Shown: positions 1 to 6,161, counted from the first letter of the stretch. The stretch is 8,862 nucleotides of DNA from Bacillota bacterium (GCA_023389295.1 JAEWEO010000267.1:1-8862); one strand, 5' to 3'. Notes: generated by a model not told the origin, from the sequence alone. Translations and numbers: made by a program.

Positions 1-161
1 GATATTATGAGCAAGATACTTGGAAAACGGATCTTGTATTTGAAGAGAGTAGCCTTACCTTATTACAGGATATTCTTGATCAGGCAGGAGAATTAACAGC
101 ACGTGTTCCTTATAAAGATATTGTAACAACAGAATATGCAAAAAAGGCTGCAGGAAAGTAA
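1..161 (+). CDS. C-terminal fragment of a probable ABC transporter substrate-binding protein
   Basis: An open frame enters from the left edge (first full codon at position 3) and ends at TAA 159-161, giving 52 residues that begin YYEQDTWKTDLVFEE and end EYAKKAAGK. The pattern of an aromatic/acidic stretch, then a helix with LLQDILDQAGELTARVPY, then IVTTEYAKKA, resembles the last helices of NMT1/SsuA-type periplasmic-binding proteins that deliver nitrate, taurine, aliphatic sulfonates or thiamine precursors to an ABC importer. In Gram-positives these are membrane-anchored lipoproteins. The N-terminus, and so any lipobox, lies outside the window, and the ligand cannot be inferred. The coding call is firm because the frame is clean to the edge and reads as ordinary protein. 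The family assignment is tentative and rests on resemblance of the tail only. No good + strand terminator follows; the hairpin at 263-292 lacks a T-run on this strand. Confidence 0.55.
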   Translation, partial: YYEQDTWKTDLVFEESSLTLLQDILDQAGELTARVPYKDIVTTEYAKKAAGK

Positions 162-262
162 GGTATTGTGAAGATAACTAGAATAACACATTCTGATTCT
201 AGAATTATGAGATTTAGAACTAAGAATGATGAACTACTAATTGTCTTATGTATAAGATTAAA

Positions 263-292
263 AATGGCTGCCACAATCCTGTGGCAGCCATT
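263..292 (-). terminator. Rho-independent terminator of the small membrane protein gene
   Basis: A perfect 12-bp stem (AATGGCTGCCAC, 263-274, with GTGGCAGCCATT, 281-292) encloses a 6-base loop. Read on the - strand it is followed by TTTAATC, so the U-run is on the side expected for the gene ending at 308, 16 bases away. On the + strand the stem is followed by A-rich sequence, so it is at best a weak stop for the gene ending at 161. Confidence 0.88.
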
Positions 293-307
293 AAAAAATT
301 CTTATTG

Positions 308-604
308 TTAATCGGAAGTGCCTGAATTTTGATTTTCTTCGGATGCTTCTTCCTCAACAGCTTCTTCTTCGAATGATACTTCTGAGTCATCTTCGTAATC
401 ATCAAAATCATCATCGAAATCATCTAAATAGTCCGGATTCATATACCTATATACTGCATAAGCAATTGCAGCAACGGCAGCAACAGCTCCGATAACTGCT
501 AGGATACATATAATAGTATGCCTTTTCTTTTCCATCGGATCTTTTCTGTGAACTAATTCACCAAGCTTCATTGCACTTAAAAGTTCATCGATTTTATTTC
601 CCAT
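308..604 (-). CDS. Small single-pass membrane protein with an acidic tail (hypothetical)
   Basis: A 98-residue protein of unknown function. Residues 1-22 form a soluble amphipathic start (MGNKIDELLSAMKLGELVHR). Residues 24-29 (MEKKRH) are basic, and residues 30-52 are a single hydrophobic alanine/valine/isoleucine-rich membrane helix. Residues 57-91 are almost wholly aspartate and glutamate with a few aromatics (DYLDDFDDDFDDYEDD). The positive-inside rule suggests the N-terminus is cytoplasmic and the acidic tail lies outside; this is inference. The start is ATG 602-604, preceded on the - strand by AGAAGGGAAG as ribosome binding site. The gene lies 148 bp downstream of pcrA on the same strand but has its own extended -10 promoter near 680 and its own terminator at 263-292, so it can be expressed alone. 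I recognise no catalytic motif or named domain. The coding call is supported by the start site, terminator and sensible composition. Confidence 0.8.
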   Translation of the reverse strand: MGNKIDELLSAMKLGELVHRKDPMEKKRHTIICILAVIGAVAAVAAIAYAVYRYMNPDYLDDFDDDFDDYEDDSEVSFEEEAVEEEASEENQNSGTSD

Positions 605-679
605 GACAACACTTCCCTTCTTATTTTATTGCAAGTAAATAAATTTACTCCTACATCATGTTTCATTTCGTTCCTTTAT

Positions 680-688
680 AGTATATCA
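680..688 (-). promoter_or_regulatory. Extended -10 promoter of the small membrane protein gene
   Basis: On the - strand TGATATACT gives an extended -10 (TG, one base, TATACT at 685-680). The sequence 17 bp upstream is a poor -35, which is common for extended -10 promoters. The predicted start near 672 leaves a leader of about 68 bases before ATG 604. Confidence 0.5.
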
Positions 689-752
689 CAAATGGTCCTA
701 CTTTACTATAATATTTCAAAAGGACGATAAAATTATTCACATTTTTGGAGAA

Positions 753-3074
753 TTAATCTACTTTCGTTAAATTTGCAAAGGAAGAAAGAAGTTTCTTAAT
801 TCCAAATTTAGGAAAATCAACAGTAACTTCATAGTCTTTGCCACCCTTTGTGATGTCGGTAACAATTCCAACTCCGAATTTAATGTGCTTAACAGTATCT
901 CCGACCTCATAATCCAAGGTTCCCATTTTGCTACCTTCAAAATGTTTTGTAGTTGGAGCGGTGAAGGGTTTGTAAGTAGCTTGTGTTTGCTTGTATACTC
1001 CTTTTTTCTGTTTATCAAAGACAGTATCGTTAAATTGTAGATCTGACTTAAAACTAACATCTTTTTGCTCAAAGTCATTATCTTTAAAAGAGTTTGTTCT
1101 ACGAGGACCAGGAGTTGTCATTTTTAGCAGATATCTTGGTATCTCATGAATAAAGCGGGAAGGTTTATTAAACTGAATTTCACCACGAAGCATACGTTGT
1201 TTGGCAGCGCTTAGAGATAGCTGTTTCATGGCTCTTGTGATACCAACATAACAAAGACGTCGTTCTTCTTCAATTTCTTCCTGGGGATTATCCGCAAAGA
1301 TGGACATATAGCTTGGGAAGATTCCTTCTTCCATACCACAAAGGTATACATAAGGAAATTCGAGTCCTTTGGCACTATGCAAGGTCATAAGGACAATCTT
1401 CTCATTTTCCTCATCCAGATTATCAATATCAGCTACTAACGCAACCTCCTCTAAAAATCCGCTTAAGGTAGGCTCCTCACTAGAGTTCTCTTCATAATCT
1501 ACCATTTTATTAACTAACTCGTTGATGTTAGCAACTCGGTCAAGTGCTTCTTCAGCTCCATCCTCCTCCAACTCTTTCAAATAACCTGTAGCATCTAAGA
1601 TATCGTCAATCAAGTCTCTTAATCGGTAACCTTCCTGAGCAAGTCGTGATTTTAGACCTTCAATTAGGCTGATGAAAGGAGTAAGCTTGGAAGCAGTTCT
1701 TTCTAAACCGGGAATAGAACGGGCTCTGGTGAGTGCATCGTAAAAGCTGATTTCATTGTTGATTGCATAATCATTCACACGATCTACCGTAGTAAGGCCG
1801 ATACCACGTCTTGGGACATTAATGATTCGCTTTACTGCGATGCTATCCATACCATTGTCAATGGTTTTAAGGTAAGCAAGAATATCTTTGATCTCTTTAC
1901 GGGAATAGAAGTTTGTACCGCCAATAATTTTGTAAGGAATATTCTTTAAAATCAATTTCTCTTCAAAGAGACGGGATTGAGCATTCGTTCGATACAAGAT
2001 AGCAATATCCTTATAGGTGGCATCTCCGTTTTCAACAGCGCGTTTAATCTCGGAAGTAATACTGTCTGCTTCTTCGTAATCATGATCATATTGAGTAAAG
2101 TGTACCGGCTCGCCTTCTTCATTTTCCGTCCATAGAGACTTGTCCTTTCGTCCCTGATTATTACAGATTACTTCATTGGCGGCATTCAATATGTTTTTGG
2201 TAGAACGATAATTTTGTTCTAGTTTAATTACGTTGGTACGCTGGAAGGAATGCTCAAAGTTCAATATATTATAAATATTTGCACCGCGGAACTTATAGAT
2301 GGACTGATCATCATCACCTACCACACAAAGATTGTATTCTCTTTCCCCATCCGCATTGATACCGGAGGCTAAAAGCTGTATGAAGCGAAATTGTACGTTG
2401 TTGGTATCCTGATATTCATCCACCATAATATAGCGAAAACGGTTTTGAAAGTAGGTCAGGGCAGCGATATTGGTTTGAAACAATACAACGGTATTATAAA
2501 TTAAGTCATCAAAGTCCATAGCATTGTTTGACTTTAAACGCTTCTGATATTCTGTATAGGCCTTGGCATATTTATTCTGTGTATAATCACCATGAGTTCT
2601 TAATTCAAACTCCTCAGGGCTTATTAAATCGTCCTTAGCCTTTGAAATAACTGAGAGAATGCTGCGCTCATTCATTTTCTTCGTATCAATATTAAGATAT
2701 TTGCAGACTTCACGCATTAAAGTCTTTTGGTCATCTGTATCATAGATGGTGAAGCTTCTAGAATACCCAATGGTATCTGCAAAGCGTCTAAGAATGCGTA
2801 CACAGGTAGAATGGAAGGTACTTACCCAGATTTCCTCCGAACCGAAGCCTACGATTTTATCAACTCGTTCGCGCATCTCTTTCGCGGCTTTATTCGTGAA
2901 GGTGATGGCGAGAATATTCCAAGGGTTCACGCCTCTTTTCTCTATCAAATAAGCAATACGGTGAGTTAGAACACGGGTTTTGCCTGATCCGGCTCCAGCA
3001 AGGATAAGTAGAGGGCCTTTGTCATGAAACACCGCTTGTTGCTGTTCGGGATTTAATGTATTATATATACTCAT
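753..3074 (-). CDS. pcrA: ATP-dependent DNA helicase PcrA (UvrD/Rep family, SF1A)
   Basis: PcrA is a 3'-5' superfamily 1A helicase used in nucleotide excision repair, in replication past obstacles and in removing RecA filaments or stalled polymerase. The 773-residue product has every family motif in order: Q motif LNPEQQQAV (7-15), Walker A AGAGSGKT (26-33, K32), motif Ia ITFTNKAA (57-64), Walker B VDEYQDT (218-224), motif III GDDDQSIYKFRGA (253-265), motif IV QNYRST (287-292), motif V VLMTLHSAKGLEF (561-573) and motif VI EERRLCYVGITRA (603-615). A disordered linker of about 70 residues (650-715) leads to a C-terminal Tudor-like domain (about 717-772, MGTLDYEVGDTVKH...). In Bacillus PcrA this domain contacts RNA polymerase. 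The length is slightly above the 720-750 usual for the family, owing to the linker. The start ATG 3072-3074 is preceded by AGAAAGGT on the - strand. No strong terminator follows the stop at 753. The promoter and a possible LexA box lie about 110 bp upstream. Nothing is missing or broken. Confidence 0.97.
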   Translation of the reverse strand: MSIYNTLNPEQQQAVFHDKGPLLILAGAGSGKTRVLTHRIAYLIEKRGVNPWNILAITFTNKAAKEMRERVDKIVGFGSEEIWVSTFHSTCVRILRRFADTIGYSRSFTIYDTDDQKTLMREVCKYLNIDTKKMNERSILSVISKAKDDLISPEEFELRTHGDYTQNKYAKAYTEYQKRLKSNNAMDFDDLIYNTVVLFQTNIAALTYFQNRFRYIMVDEYQDTNNVQFRFIQLLASGINADGEREYNLCVVGDDDQSIYKFRGANIYNILNFEHSFQRTNVIKLEQNYRSTKNILNAANEVICNNQGRKDKSLWTENEEGEPVHFTQYDHDYEEADSITSEIKRAVENGDATYKDIAILYRTNAQSRLFEEKLILKNIPYKIIGGTNFYSRKEIKDILAYLKTIDNGMDSIAVKRIINVPRRGIGLTTVDRVNDYAINNEISFYDALTRARSIPGLERTASKLTPFISLIEGLKSRLAQEGYRLRDLIDDILDATGYLKELEEDGAEEALDRVANINELVNKMVDYEENSSEEPTLSGFLEEVALVADIDNLDEENEKIVLMTLHSAKGLEFPYVYLCGMEEGIFPSYMSIFADNPQEEIEEERRLCYVGITRAMKQLSLSAAKQRMLRGEIQFNKPSRFIHEIPRYLLKMTTPGPRRTNSFKDNDFEQKDVSFKSDLQFNDTVFDKQKKGVYKQTQATYKPFTAPTTKHFEGSKMGTLDYEVGDTVKHIKFGVGIVTDITKGGKDYEVTVDFPKFGIKKLLSSFANLTKVD

Positions 3075-3178
3075 GTTATCAGTACCTTTCTGTCTATGTA
3101 ATCATCTGCAGCTATCTATCATTTCTTATAAGGAAAGCAATATTGGCTTCTCATTAGCTGAAACAACATACAGCAATG

Positions 3179-3192
3179 CAAACATATGTTTA
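3179..3192. promoter_or_regulatory. Candidate LexA (SOS) box at the pcrA transcription start
   Basis: Positions 3180-3191 form a perfect palindrome, AAACATATGTTT. Aligned to the Bacillus LexA/DinR consensus CGAACRNRYGTTYG, 3179-3192 agrees at 12 of 14 positions; both mismatches are the outer G residues. It touches the -10 element and covers the predicted start point, where a repressor would block transcription. The match is seen directly; LexA binding is inferred. Confidence 0.45.
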
Positions 3193-3220
3193 TTATAGCA
3201 TGGTAGGTAAGGAGTTTCAA
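3192..3220 (-). promoter_or_regulatory. Sigma-A promoter of pcrA
   Basis: On the - strand, -35 TTGAAA (3220-3215), a 17-bp spacer and -10 TATAAT (3197-3192) preceded by TG (extended -10). The predicted start near 3185 gives a leader of about 110 bases. It faces away from the DUF1836 promoter at 3322-3350, so the 285-bp gap between the two genes is a divergent promoter region. Confidence 0.8.
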
Positions 3221-3321
3221 TCCTACATTTGAACCTTGTTGGTGGAAGTGAGAGGAATAAAAAAAGGATAGATTCTCATATTTTGATGGTTGGTAAACCC
3301 GTCCATCTAATTATTTTTGCT

Positions 3322-3350
3322 TTGACATATAGTATCTGATACTATATAAT
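3322..3350 (+). promoter_or_regulatory. Perfect-consensus sigma-A promoter of the DUF1836 gene
   Basis: -35 TTGACA (3322-3327), exactly 17 bp, then -10 TATAAT (3345-3350): no mismatch to consensus. The expected start point is about 3357, only 12 bases before the likely start codon. Such a strong promoter in front of a regulator gene suggests that it is held down by a repressor, for which the palindrome at 3327-3347 is the obvious site. Confidence 0.9.
3327..3347. promoter_or_regulatory. 21-bp palindromic operator candidate inside the DUF1836 promoter
   Basis: Perfect 10-1-10 dyad: ATATAGTATC (3327-3336), a central T, and GATACTATAT (3338-3347). It begins in the last base of the -35, fills the whole spacer and covers half of the -10. 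A protein bound here would exclude RNA polymerase. The neighbouring DUF1836 protein has a helix-turn-helix and is the most likely ligand, by inference. Confidence 0.7.
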
Positions 3351-3368
3351 GTAATAGAGGTGATAGGA

Positions 3369-4061
3369 TTGGATATGACGAAAGAAGAGTATATCAAGAG
3401 TCTGATCGATGGCTTAAAGGATGTTAAATATATAACACCGGAAGATATACCAAATATAGATTTGTATATGGACCAGGTTACAACTTTTATGGACAAGCAT
3501 CTAAAGTCCTCCAAACGTTATAGTGAAGACAAGCTATTAACTAAGACTATGATTAATAACTATACGAAGAATGAATTGTTACCGCCTCCAAATAAGAAAA
3601 AATATACGAAGGAGCATATGTTCCTTTTAATTTTTATCTATTATTTTAAGAATATTTTATCTATTAATGATATTCAAAGTATTTTTAACCCGTTGACGGA
3701 GCGTTATTATGGGGAAGGCTCTAGTGTTAGCCTTGAGGATATCTATAATGAGATATTTCGTTTAGAAAAAGAGCAAACAGATGCTTTAACAAAGGATATG
3801 ATTCGTAAGATGGCCAAGGCTAAGGAGTCCTTTGCAGATGTTACTGATCAAGAGGATCATGATTTTCTTACGATGTTTTCCTTTATTAGTATGTTATGCT
3901 TTGATGTATATATGAGAAAACACATGATTGAGAAAATGATTGATCATACCTTTTCGAATTGTGATGTGAACAATGCTCAAAAAGATAAGGAAACGGCAAA
4001 GAAACCCGAGGTAAAGAAGGATCCGAAAGCGAAAGCGCCTGAGAAGAAAACAACAAATTAG
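3369..4061 (+). CDS. DUF1836 domain protein, MerR-like helix-turn-helix regulator
   Basis: A 230-residue probable DNA-binding protein of the DUF1836 family, whose members have no established function. Residues about 50-107 (RYSEDKLLTKTMINNYTKNELLPPP, then KKKYTKEHMFLLIFIYYFKNILSINDIQSIF) follow the MerR-type plan of recognition helix, short wing and following helices. Residues 110-195 are helical and probably mediate dimer or ligand contacts. Residues 203-230 are a lysine/proline-rich tail (KKPEVKKDPKAKAPEKK) likely to be disordered. The start is uncertain. TTG 3369 lies 8 bases after GAGG of the AGAGGTGAT site and is preferred; ATG 3375 and GTG 3360 are in frame. If transcription starts near 3357, GTG 3360 would have no leader. 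The gene is monocistronic, has a perfect promoter overlapped by a large palindrome (likely autoregulation) and ends at the bidirectional terminator at 4119-4143. Confidence 0.85.
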   Translation: MDMTKEEYIKSLIDGLKDVKYITPEDIPNIDLYMDQVTTFMDKHLKSSKRYSEDKLLTKTMINNYTKNELLPPPNKKKYTKEHMFLLIFIYYFKNILSINDIQSIFNPLTERYYGEGSSVSLEDIYNEIFRLEKEQTDALTKDMIRKMAKAKESFADVTDQEDHDFLTMFSFISMLCFDVYMRKHMIEKMIDHTFSNCDVNNAQKDKETAKKPEVKKDPKAKAPEKKTTN

Positions 4062-4118
4062 ATGGAAATAGAAATTAGCATAGAATAATAAAGTGATGAG
4101 ATTATCAATAGTATAGTA

Positions 4119-4143
4119 AAAGGGCCCATATCATGGGCCCTTT
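4119..4143. terminator. Bidirectional terminator between the DUF1836 gene and yerC
   Basis: An 11-bp perfect stem (AAAGGGCCCAT, 4119-4129, with ATGGGCCCTTT, 4133-4143) with a 3-base loop. It is followed by TTTGTTTATG on the + strand and by TTTACTATAC on the - strand. It lies 57 bp after the DUF1836 stop and 78 bp after the yerC stop, between convergent genes. Confidence 0.85.
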
Positions 4144-4177
4144 GTTTATGACAAGATATTTAATTGTCGATTAATCC

Positions 4178-4212
4178 TGTTGATGTCAACATATTATTCA
4201 CATAGATGTGAA
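4178..4212. repeat. Two adjacent short dyads after yerC
   Basis: TGTTGA-TG-TCAACA (4178-4191) and TTCACAT-AG-ATGTGAA (4197-4212) are two perfect inverted repeats with 2-base centres, 5 bp apart, just beyond the yerC stop. Neither has a T-run, so they are not canonical terminators. They could protect the yerC mRNA 3' end or bind a protein; nothing in the sequence decides this. Confidence 0.4.
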
Positions 4213-4221
4213 ATCCTTTGT

Positions 4222-4533
4222 TTATGAATTACTTGGATCGGAAGACGTCTGATTCATTCTGGAGAATACCATATCGTACCCGTCATTTCCGTAATTTAAA
4301 GAACGATTTACTCGGCTAATGGTAGCTGTTGAGGCACCTGTCTTTTCAGCAATTTCTAAATAGGTATTGTGATTACGTAACATCCGTGCAACTTCAAAAC
4401 GCTGAGACAAAGAAAGCAACTCATTTACAGTGCAAATATCCTCAAAAAATGTATAACATTCCTCCGAATTTTTTAAGCTTAGGATAGCTTCGAAAAGATG
4501 ATCGACTGCGCTAGTTTTAATATTTTTGCTCAT
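4222..4533 (-). CDS. yerC: YerC/YecD-type TrpR-like transcriptional repressor
   Basis: A 103-residue all-helical DNA-binding protein of the TrpR superfamily, YerC/YecD branch. Seen: LFEAILSLKNSEECYTFFEDICTVNELLSLSQRFEVARML (13-52), the family's helical core, then the helix-turn-helix TYLEIAEKTGASTATISRVNRSL (57-79) and NYGNDGYDMVF, a hallmark of the C-terminus. TrpR relatives bind DNA as intertwined dimers; the co-effector of YerC is unknown, and tryptophan should not be assumed. The start is ATG 4531-4533, because AAAGGAGT (4548-4541 on the - strand) lies 7 bases upstream. An in-frame ATG at 4549-4551 would place that site inside the coding region. The promoter at 4581-4609 carries a 22-bp palindrome, so autoregulation is likely. 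In Bacillus subtilis yerC also lies close to pcrA, and here it sits about 1.5 kb from pcrA, so the association looks conserved. Confidence 0.92.
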   Translation of the reverse strand: MSKNIKTSAVDHLFEAILSLKNSEECYTFFEDICTVNELLSLSQRFEVARMLRNHNTYLEIAEKTGASTATISRVNRSLNYGNDGYDMVFSRMNQTSSDPSNS

Positions 4534-4580
4534 CGGTAGGACTCCTTTCATCTGTTAGTAATCTAAATCCACATGGTTCT

Positions 4581-4609
4581 ATTTTAACACTCTATAGTGT
4601 TAAAGTAAA
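4581..4609 (-). promoter_or_regulatory. Promoter of yerC
   Basis: On the - strand, -35 TTTACT (4609-4604), a 17-bp spacer and -10 TAAAAT (4586-4581). The expected start near 4574 leaves a leader of about 40 bases containing AAAGGAGT. Confidence 0.75.
4583..4604. promoter_or_regulatory. 22-bp palindromic operator candidate in the yerC promoter
   Basis: Perfect 9-bp arms TTTAACACT (4583-4591) and AGTGTTAAA (4596-4604) around a 4-base centre. The dyad fills the spacer and overlaps most of the -10 and one base of the -35, the classical place for repression. Its size and symmetry suit a TrpR-like dimer; YerC itself is the obvious candidate, by inference. Confidence 0.7.
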
Positions 4610-4697
4610 GCGAATTCTTATCCATTTGCATGATTTCAGTAAGTATATTCTTGGATTCGGATATGGTCTACGCTTTGATGTGTCGGACTTTTCTCAT

Positions 4698-4845
4698 ACA
4701 TAATACATAAAAACCTGTGAAGCTAACAGATTTAATTACATGATACATAAAGGGTTGACATATTTAAATACACGATAAATGCTTGCAAAGCAAACATTTC
4801 TGAATACATGATACATAAATGTTTGCGAAGCTAACATTTTTGTAT
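4698..4845 (+). repeat. Array of four degenerate hairpin repeats upstream of the dehydrogenase gene
   Basis: Units begin at 4698, 4738, 4770 and 4806 (steps 40, 32 and 36 bp). Three share the start ACATRATACATAAA; unit 3 has ACACGATAAATG. Units 1, 3 and 4 are followed by a dyad. Unit 4 pairs 4811-4826 with 4830-4845 (16 bp, two mismatches, loop GAA). Unit 3 pairs AAATGCTTGC (4777-4786) with GCAAACATTT (4790-4799), one mismatch, loop AAA. Unit 1 pairs AAACCTGT with ACAGATTT, one mismatch, and shares GAAGCTAACA with unit 4. Unit 2 has lost its dyad. The rest of the 366-bp gap between yerC and the dehydrogenase gene (4610-4697) shows nothing I can support. Promoters for the dehydrogenase are weak guesses: TTGATG-N18-CATAAT (4675-4704) upstream of the array, or TTGCGA-N16-TATTAA (4823-4850) within it. 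Confidence 0.7.
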
Positions 4846-4884
4846 ATTAAAAGTACAATTGGAAATCATAACTTCTAAGTAATT

Positions 4885-4890
4885 AGGAGG
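4885..4890 (+). promoter_or_regulatory. Ribosome binding site of the dehydrogenase gene
   Basis: AGGAGG lies 9 bases before ATG 4900 and fixes the start. Confidence 0.85.
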
Positions 4891-4899
4891 TCCAAATAT

Positions 4900-6030
4900 A
4901 TGAAAGCTTTGGTTTATGAGGGAATAAAAAAAATAAAAGTAGCAGACGTTCAGGATCCGGAGCTTGAAAAGCCCGATGATATTATCATAAAAGTAACCTC
5001 AACAGCAATCTGCGGTTCAGACTTACATTTGATACATGGTATGGTCCCCAATATGCCCAAAGGATATATTTTAGGACATGAAACCATGGGAATTGTTGAG
5101 GAAGTCGGATATAAAGTATCAAAAGTGAGAAGGGGAGACAGGGTTATCATTCCATTTCCGGTTGCTTGTGGTAGTTGTTGGTATTGCGAGAATGAATTAT
5201 TTAGCCAATGCAATAATTCGAAATCAAAAGGAAAGGAGGGAGTAACCTTTAGTAGTAAAATCCAGTTTGGAGGTTACGCAGGGGGGCAGGCAGAGTATCT
5301 GCGTGTCCCCTATGCCAATGTGGGTCCACGTGTGATTCCAGAGGAGTTGTCTGACGAACAGGTATTATTATTAACGGATGTACTTCCAACCTCATTTTGG
5401 GGAGTTAATATCGGAGGGGTAAAAAAAGGTGATACGGTAGTTGTGCTCGGCTGTGGACCCATCGGCCTCACAGTAATTAAATGGGCTATTCTTGTTGGTG
5501 CGAAACGCATTATAGCAGTTGATGCCATCAAATATCGTCTGGAGCATGCCAGTAAATACAACGGGGTTGAAACAATAAATCTAAAGGATCAGGATGATAC
5601 AGGGGCATATATCAATGAAATCACCAGTGGAGGGGCAGATGTAGTATTTGACTGTGTCGGAGTTGATGGAAAAACGATGAAATATCAAAAATACGAATCA
5701 GTTCTAACACCCCAGAGAGGATCAAAGCCAGCAATGGAAGTGGCGGCAAGGGCAGTAAGAAAAGGTGGAACGGTTGTATTTCTCGGAGTTTATAGTGCTA
5801 GATACAGTATGTTTCCTTTCGGAGAATTCTTTTGTAAGAATATAACCTTAAAGATGGGGCAGTGTCCGGCCCATGCCTATATCGATCGTATTTTGCAATT
5901 GATTAAGGAGAAAAGATTTGATGCTACCGATATAATTACACATAAGCTGCCGCTGGAAAAAGGAGCTTATGCCTATGAGCTGTTTGATAAGAAAGAGGAT
6001 AACTGTATTAAGGTGATATTGAAGCCTTAG
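4900..6030 (+). CDS. Zinc-dependent medium-chain alcohol dehydrogenase (formaldehyde-dehydrogenase-like)
   Basis: A 376-residue cytoplasmic NAD(P)-dependent oxidoreductase of the zinc-containing medium-chain dehydrogenase family. Catalytic zinc ligands are visible: C38 in ICGSDLHLIHG, H60 and E61 in GHETMG, and probably D160 in LLTDVLPTSFWG, where classical alcohol dehydrogenases have cysteine. The Cys/His/Asp pattern and the DVLPTSFWG segment match the formaldehyde dehydrogenase/dismutase-like branch. The structural zinc site is complete (C90, C93, C96, C104). The Rossmann fold has GCGPIG (184-189), and D208 at the end of the second strand (IIAVDAI) favours NAD over NADP. Length is normal. 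No thiol cofactor gene or partner enzyme lies next to it, so the physiological alcohol or aldehyde is unknown. The gene stands alone on the + strand, with AGGAGG upstream, a hairpin-repeat array in front and a bidirectional terminator at 6162-6200. Confidence 0.92.
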   Translation: MKALVYEGIKKIKVADVQDPELEKPDDIIIKVTSTAICGSDLHLIHGMVPNMPKGYILGHETMGIVEEVGYKVSKVRRGDRVIIPFPVACGSCWYCENELFSQCNNSKSKGKEGVTFSSKIQFGGYAGGQAEYLRVPYANVGPRVIPEELSDEQVLLLTDVLPTSFWGVNIGGVKKGDTVVVLGCGPIGLTVIKWAILVGAKRIIAVDAIKYRLEHASKYNGVETINLKDQDDTGAYINEITSGGADVVFDCVGVDGKTMKYQKYESVLTPQRGSKPAMEVAARAVRKGGTVVFLGVYSARYSMFPFGEFFCKNITLKMGQCPAHAYIDRILQLIKEKRFDATDIITHKLPLEKGAYAYELFDKKEDNCIKVILKP

Positions 6031-6051
6031 GATAAAAACATGGATTGGTTA

Positions 6052-6080
6052 GTTAGCTGTAGAAAAATAGACCAGCTAAC
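6052..6080 (+). repeat. Inverted repeat just after the dehydrogenase gene
   Basis: GTTAGCTG (6052-6059) and CAGCTAAC (6073-6080) form an 8-bp stem with a 13-base A-rich loop, 21 bp after the stop. No T-run follows, so it is probably not the main terminator. It could stabilise the mRNA end. The core AGCTAAC also occurs in the upstream hairpin array, which may be chance. Confidence 0.45.
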
Positions 6081-6161
6081 GGTAGGACATAAAAGGCTTT
6101 TATAGCATAAGTAGTATCATAATATATAAGATCACATTTATTTCTCCTAATTCAATATGAC

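Noticed and set aside
2727..2969. + strand open frames inside pcrA, and other long frames antisense to the dehydrogenase and rRNA methyltransferase genes
   Set aside because: They lie wholly within strongly conserved coding genes on the other strand, lack ribosome sites and have shadow-like composition.
3285..3307. Possible small RNA terminator (GATGG/CCATC stem followed by a T-rich stretch) in the divergent promoter region
   Set aside because: The stem is 5 bp plus a short inner pairing with an asymmetric bulge, and there is no convincing + strand promoter upstream that would define a transcript.
4610..4700. Short + strand reading frame of about 30 codons ending ...YILGFGYGLRFDVSDFSHT before a stop
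   Set aside because: It reads plausibly but has no start codon with a ribosome site, overlaps the upstream side of the yerC promoter and matches nothing I recognise; chance is more likely.
4755..4783. TTGACA at 4755-4760 as a -35 for the dehydrogenase gene
   Set aside because: No acceptable -10 lies at 16-18 bp; the nearest AT-rich hexamers are 13-15 bp away and match poorly.
6089..6103. 15-bp palindrome ATAAAAG-G-CTTTTAT after the dehydrogenase gene
   Set aside because: AT-rich, with a one-base centre, not at a promoter and not followed by a T-run; likely chance in this base composition.
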